In this document: positions 60,645 through 64,000 of the stretch, in pieces
Layout: every line of letters begins with the position of its first letter
How positions within the stretch are numbered: position 1 is the first letter of the stretch
NCBI RefSeq assembly: GCF_019636135.1
Contig: NZ_JAHBYD010000005.1
Span: 62,001-126,000, forward strand
Reading direction: 5' to 3'
Origin: Phenylobacterium sp.
Lineage (GTDB): Bacteria; Pseudomonadota; Alphaproteobacteria; Caulobacterales; Caulobacteraceae
DNA length: 64,000 nucleotides
Made by a program: the position numbers and the translations under genes
Notes under the pieces: generated by a model
Databases searched by the model: none
What the model saw: only the letters and a program-made list of their open reading frames with translations
What the model was told of the DNA's origin: nothing

Positions 60645-63600
60645 GTGGCGAACGCAGCGACTATCGCTATCGCCCGCGAAATTCGGGAGAATCTGGCAGG
60701 CCAAGCCCTCACCGCGCGCCAAGCAAAACTCTACAGCCAACGGTTGCGGCGCGACATGGGCCGTGATGGGTTGGCGAGTTTTGGGCCAGGAGACGTCGCT
60801 GGATATCTCGACGAAGCGATGTTGCTTTTGGAAAGCGGGTGGCTGGAGCGAAGCGCGGACATTAGCTCCCCTTGGCGCACGGCGATCAAGCGCGCGGCAG
60901 AGATCATCGAATGGCTTTCGCAATCTCAGCTAAAGCCGCCGGGCGCGCCGCTGCATTTGCTGGCTGCCGCCGCCTACCAGTTGGCCGATTATCCGGCGAT
61001 GGCGCTGGGACATCTACGGCGGCTGCCGGAGGGGGAGCCGCTGTCGGAGCTTCTCCGCCAGTTCGTGCGGGCAGACTTCCCGGCTGCTTTCCAGGCGGCG
61101 CAGACGTTCTGGAGCAATTATCGCGGACTGCGGAGCGATGGTCGCATCGATCCCGATGATCTCCAAATGGCGTCCGTCCAGCATATAGTCATGTGCGTTG
61201 GGACGATCTGCGCGTTTCTGAGAACGGGGGGCGATGCTCCCGTCGAGCGCGCGGTGGTTAAACTGGAAGCGCTCGCGCTGGGATTCCTGCATAGCCGAGA
61301 TCCCTATTCGTACCTGCTGGCGCGGCTGACGGCCGCCAGTGCGCGGCGCTTTATCGAAACCTGTCTCTGGCCGCAGATCGACGGGCTCCGCCTCACGTCG
61401 AGTGGCCCGGCCGGCGACGCTCTCACGCAGTTCGCGCGTTCGGCGTTTGCCAACAAGCGAGCCCTCGTCTGGCCGGCGCAGGCTGCCGGCATAGCGAAGC
61501 TGCGCGACAACAACTCGTTCGTGCTGTGTACGCCAACCGGCTCAGGGAAAACGACGGTTGCGACCCTTGGGGCGGTCCAGGGTTTGTTCGCCGATCCGCC
61601 GGCAGGAGGTGCTGCCGGCAATCTCGTGCTCTACCTCGTGCCGTCCCGCGCGCTCGCGGCAGAGGTGGAAGGCCGTCTCGCCGAGGATCTTCGCGGGATC
61701 GCAGCAGAACCCGTTGTCGTGACCGGCCTATATGGCGGCGTCGATTGGGGGCCGACCGATGCCTGGATTCAGACCGATCAGCCGACCGTGGTCATTTGCA
61801 CGTTTGAGAAAGCTGATGCGCTCCTGCGTTATCTGGGCGTGCTGTTCCTCAGCCGGGTTCGCACGGTCATCATCGATGAAGCCCATATGGTGGAGCAGGA
61901 CGAAGCCCGGCTGACGGGACTGGGGGACGGAACATCGCGCTCGTTTCGGCTCGAACAACTCGGCACGCGCCTGATGCGCGCACGGGAAGATCATGAATTC
62001 CGCATTGTCGCGCTGTCTGCGGTGGCGGCACGAGCAGCGCCAGCCTTGGCCCGTTGGGTTTCCGATGCGCCTGACGCGATCCCTACAAGTTCATCCTATC
62101 GCAGCACACGACAAATGCTTGGGCGTCTCGAAGTGCGCCCAACCGGTCAGTTCGCGATCCGTTACAGTCTGATGGATGGGCACTCGCTAAAGTTTGACGA
62201 CGAGCGGCGCGACGACTCACCGTTCGTACCCGATCCATTCCCCGCTGTTCCGGGGGGTATCGATGCAGAAGACGGTCCCGAAGTTCGGATGCGCGCGCCG
62301 ACGCTGTGGGCCGCGCTCAACCTGGCGGCAAAACGCCCGGATGGCTCAACGCCTTCAGTCTTGATTTCGCTAACGCAGAATATCGACACCTTTGCCGCGA
62401 CCTGCGCCGATCTCTTGGACAAGTGGCAGGATATCGCACTTCCCGATTATTGGTCGATTGAGGAGGGTAACGAGATTTGGGCGCGATGCCTGGCGACCGC
62501 CATCGACTATTTTACGGCGGATTCCGTCGAGTATCGGCTGCTGGCGCGCGGCATCGTGGTGCATCACGGCAAGATGCCGGGTCTCCTCGCCCGGCGACTG
62601 AAGTCCGTTATTGATCGTGGCTATGTTCGAGTGATCATCGCTACATCGACCCTGTCAGAGGGGGTCAACATCCCGGTGAATTATCTGCTGATCCCCAGCG
62701 TCTTCAGAAGTAACGGCGAACTGCCGTTGCAGGAGTTCAGCAATCTGATCGGCCGCGCGGGGCGGCCCGGTGTTGCAACGGAAGGCAGCGCACTCGTTGT
62801 CCTGCCCGAGCGCACCTATGAGAACCGGTTCGGCCAGATTGTGCCAACCTATAATCGGCAATGGAACGGCTACGAGAGCCTGGTCGCCCAGTTGGAGGCC
62901 GCGACCGCAGCGGTGGGTGATCTCATCCCGGACGATCAGGCGTCGAGTCCGCTCGGCCACCTGCTTCGTGAACTGGAACGTGCGTGGAAAGCGGTGGTAG
63001 GTGGAGGATCCGAGGCCGAATTCATCGCCTGGCTTGAGCAGACGGCTGTCACTGAGCAGGCCGCAGACCCGCCAACCAGCCATGATTATCTCGATTCACT
63101 GGACGCATTTCTGATCGCGGCAATCCAGGAGGTCGAGGAACTCAAGGGTGTCGAACTCGACGACGCCCAGCTTGAAGCAGAATTAGCCAAGATTTGGCGA
63201 CGCACCTATGCCCATGCGGCTTCGCATGGTGAGGCGCATCTGGCGACGATCTGGCTGGCGCGTGGCAGAGCAATCAAGGCCCAGTATCCCGGCGCCGATG
63301 AGCGCCGTCGTCTATATAAGACGAGCCTGACGCCACGATCTGCTAAGCTGTTGCTGGACCGCGCGGAGGAAATTCGCACCAAGCTCGCGCTAGGCGCCGA
63401 TTATGCTCGCTGGACCGTCGAGCAGCAATTCGTTTTTATCCGCGATGTGCTGGCATTTTTGTCCGAAATTCCAGTCTTTGCGATCGAGACCAAACTGGGT
63501 CGAAAGAAGAACTTCAACGATTGGCCCATGCTGCTGCGTTGGTGGCTGGCCAAATCGACGCTGGCGCGACAGCCCCGCCCAAATGAGGTTACGAACTGGT

Positions 63601-64000
63601 ATGCCTTTGTAGCGAATAACTTCATCTATCGTGGGACTTGGGGACTCGGTAGCGTCATCGGCCTGTTGCTGGATACGACCGATGACGGACAGCCCATTCG
63701 CGCGCTGGAAATAGCCGACTGGCCGATGAGCGGTCTGCCGTGGATCGGTTTTTGGCTGAAAGAGCTTATCAGTTGGGGCACCCTCGACCCGGTAGCGGCC
63801 TTCCTGCTTGCGCGTGGAGATGCGGTCGATCGGTCGCAGGCAGAACTCGATGCGAAAGCCTATTATGAAGGCCGTCCGGCGGGCGAGGATGCCAACGCAC
63901 TTCTCGATCCCAGAACAATCCGTGCATGGGTAGAAGAAAGGAAGCCCGCGCGCGTAGCGCGTCTAGGGATCACGACGATAGCGATCGAAGTGGAATGCGT
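60645..64000 (+). CDS. hamB: HamB-like Ski2-type helicase, partial
   Basis: The frame is open from the GTG at 60645 to the window end, giving 1118 residues with no stop. Helicase motifs: TGSGKT (298-303), DEAH (411-414), LSAVAA as motif III, an IATSTLSEGVNIP segment near 664-676 and GRAGRPG (703-709). The motif VI form and order fit the Ski2/Mtr4-like group to which HamB belongs. About 295 residues precede the Walker A box, a long N-terminal extension for this group. The C-terminal part, rich in tryptophan, continues past the window. It pairs with HamA. Confidence 0.8.
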   Translation, partial: MANAATIAIAREIRENLAGQALTARQAKLYSQRLRRDMGRDGLASFGPGDVAGYLDEAMLLLESGWLERSADISSPWRTAIKRAAEIIEWLSQSQLKPPGAPLHLLAAAAYQLADYPAMALGHLRRLPEGEPLSELLRQFVRADFPAAFQAAQTFWSNYRGLRSDGRIDPDDLQMASVQHIVMCVGTICAFLRTGGDAPVERAVVKLEALALGFLHSRDPYSYLLARLTAASARRFIETCLWPQIDGLRLTSSGPAGDALTQFARSAFANKRALVWPAQAAGIAKLRDNNSFVLCTPTGSGKTTVATLGAVQGLFADPPAGGAAGNLVLYLVPSRALAAEVEGRLAEDLRGIAAEPVVVTGLYGGVDWGPTDAWIQTDQPTVVICTFEKADALLRYLGVLFLSRVRTVIIDEAHMVEQDEARLTGLGDGTSRSFRLEQLGTRLMRAREDHEFRIVALSAVAARAAPALARWVSDAPDAIPTSSSYRSTRQMLGRLEVRPTGQFAIRYSLMDGHSLKFDDERRDDSPFVPDPFPAVPGGIDAEDGPEVRMRAPTLWAALNLAAKRPDGSTPSVLISLTQNIDTFAATCADLLDKWQDIALPDYWSIEEGNEIWARCLATAIDYFTADSVEYRLLARGIVVHHGKMPGLLARRLKSVIDRGYVRVIIATSTLSEGVNIPVNYLLIPSVFRSNGELPLQEFSNLIGRAGRPGVATEGSALVVLPERTYENRFGQIVPTYNRQWNGYESLVAQLEAATAAVGDLIPDDQASSPLGHLLRELERAWKAVVGGGSEAEFIAWLEQTAVTEQAADPPTSHDYLDSLDAFLIAAIQEVEELKGVELDDAQLEAELAKIWRRTYAHAASHGEAHLATIWLARGRAIKAQYPGADERRRLYKTSLTPRSAKLLLDRAEEIRTKLALGADYARWTVEQQFVFIRDVLAFLSEIPVFAIETKLGRKKNFNDWPMLLRWWLAKSTLARQPRPNEVTNWYAFVANNFIYRGTWGLGSVIGLLLDTTDDGQPIRALEIADWPMSGLPWIGFWLKELISWGTLDPVAAFLLARGDAVDRSQAELDAKAYYEGRPAGEDANALLDPRTIRAWVEERKPARVARLGITTIAIEVEC

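Overview
The window is GC-rich and tightly packed. Frequent 1-4 base start/stop overlaps, the gene families and the metal-resistance repertoire suggest an alphaproteobacterium, most likely a sphingomonad (Sphingobium, Sphingomonas, Novosphingobium type) or a close rhizobial relative. This is inferred from gene content; no rRNA, tRNA or housekeeping gene is present. Most of the window is the backbone of an integrative and conjugative element (ICE) or related plasmid, with accessory cargo at its right end. No integrase or attachment site is visible, so neither end of the element is in view.

Layout. (1) 1-16.3 kb, maintenance and DNA-metabolism block: a PIN-like tail, DUF932, a ParB-like nuclease-family protein, small conserved proteins, a very large methyltransferase/strawberry-notch helicase fusion, a toprim protein, DUF2493 and DUF736. 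It is interrupted by small cassettes: DUF305, a HEPN-like/secreted protein pair on the minus strand, and MarR/DUF1398. (2) 16.4-18.4 kb, transfer-control module: a small XRE regulator, a QseM-like DUF2285 protein, a split DUF6499/DUF2285 activator that reads as one protein only through a +1 frameshift, and an AlpA-type excisionase. The order matches the qseC/qseM/fseA/rdfS logic described for ICEMlSymR7A. (3) 18.4-22.6 kb: RepA-like initiator, three 19-bp iterons, ParA, an RHH protein, DUF2840, TraF peptidase, a second DUF736 and a lytic transglycosylase. (4) 22.6-36.9 kb: a probable oriT, relaxase, TraG coupling protein, and a complete trbBCDEJKLFGI mating-pair operon ending in DUF2274.

(5) 36.8-54.8 kb, metal-resistance island. 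On the minus strand are a czcCBA efflux operon with DUF190, SRPBCC, ZIP transporter, lipoprotein, P1B-4 ATPase and LysR genes. Next come a copper P1B-1 ATPase with cueR, and divergent to them a multicopper oxidase (copA) and copB. The copper genes share a divergent control region in which each side has a MerR-type promoter with a 19-bp spacer.

(6) 54.9-64 kb, defence island: a short Argonaute with a SIR2-APAZ partner (SPARSA type), an unrecognised gene in the same orientation, and a divergent pair that looks like Hachiman (HamA nuclease plus HamB helicase, cut by the window end). The most unusual signals are the probable +1 frameshift in the transfer activator, a leader hairpin with a compensatory base-pair change upstream of two backbone genes (and a variant upstream of a third), repeats at the probable replication and transfer origins, and the uncharacterised gene between the two defence systems.
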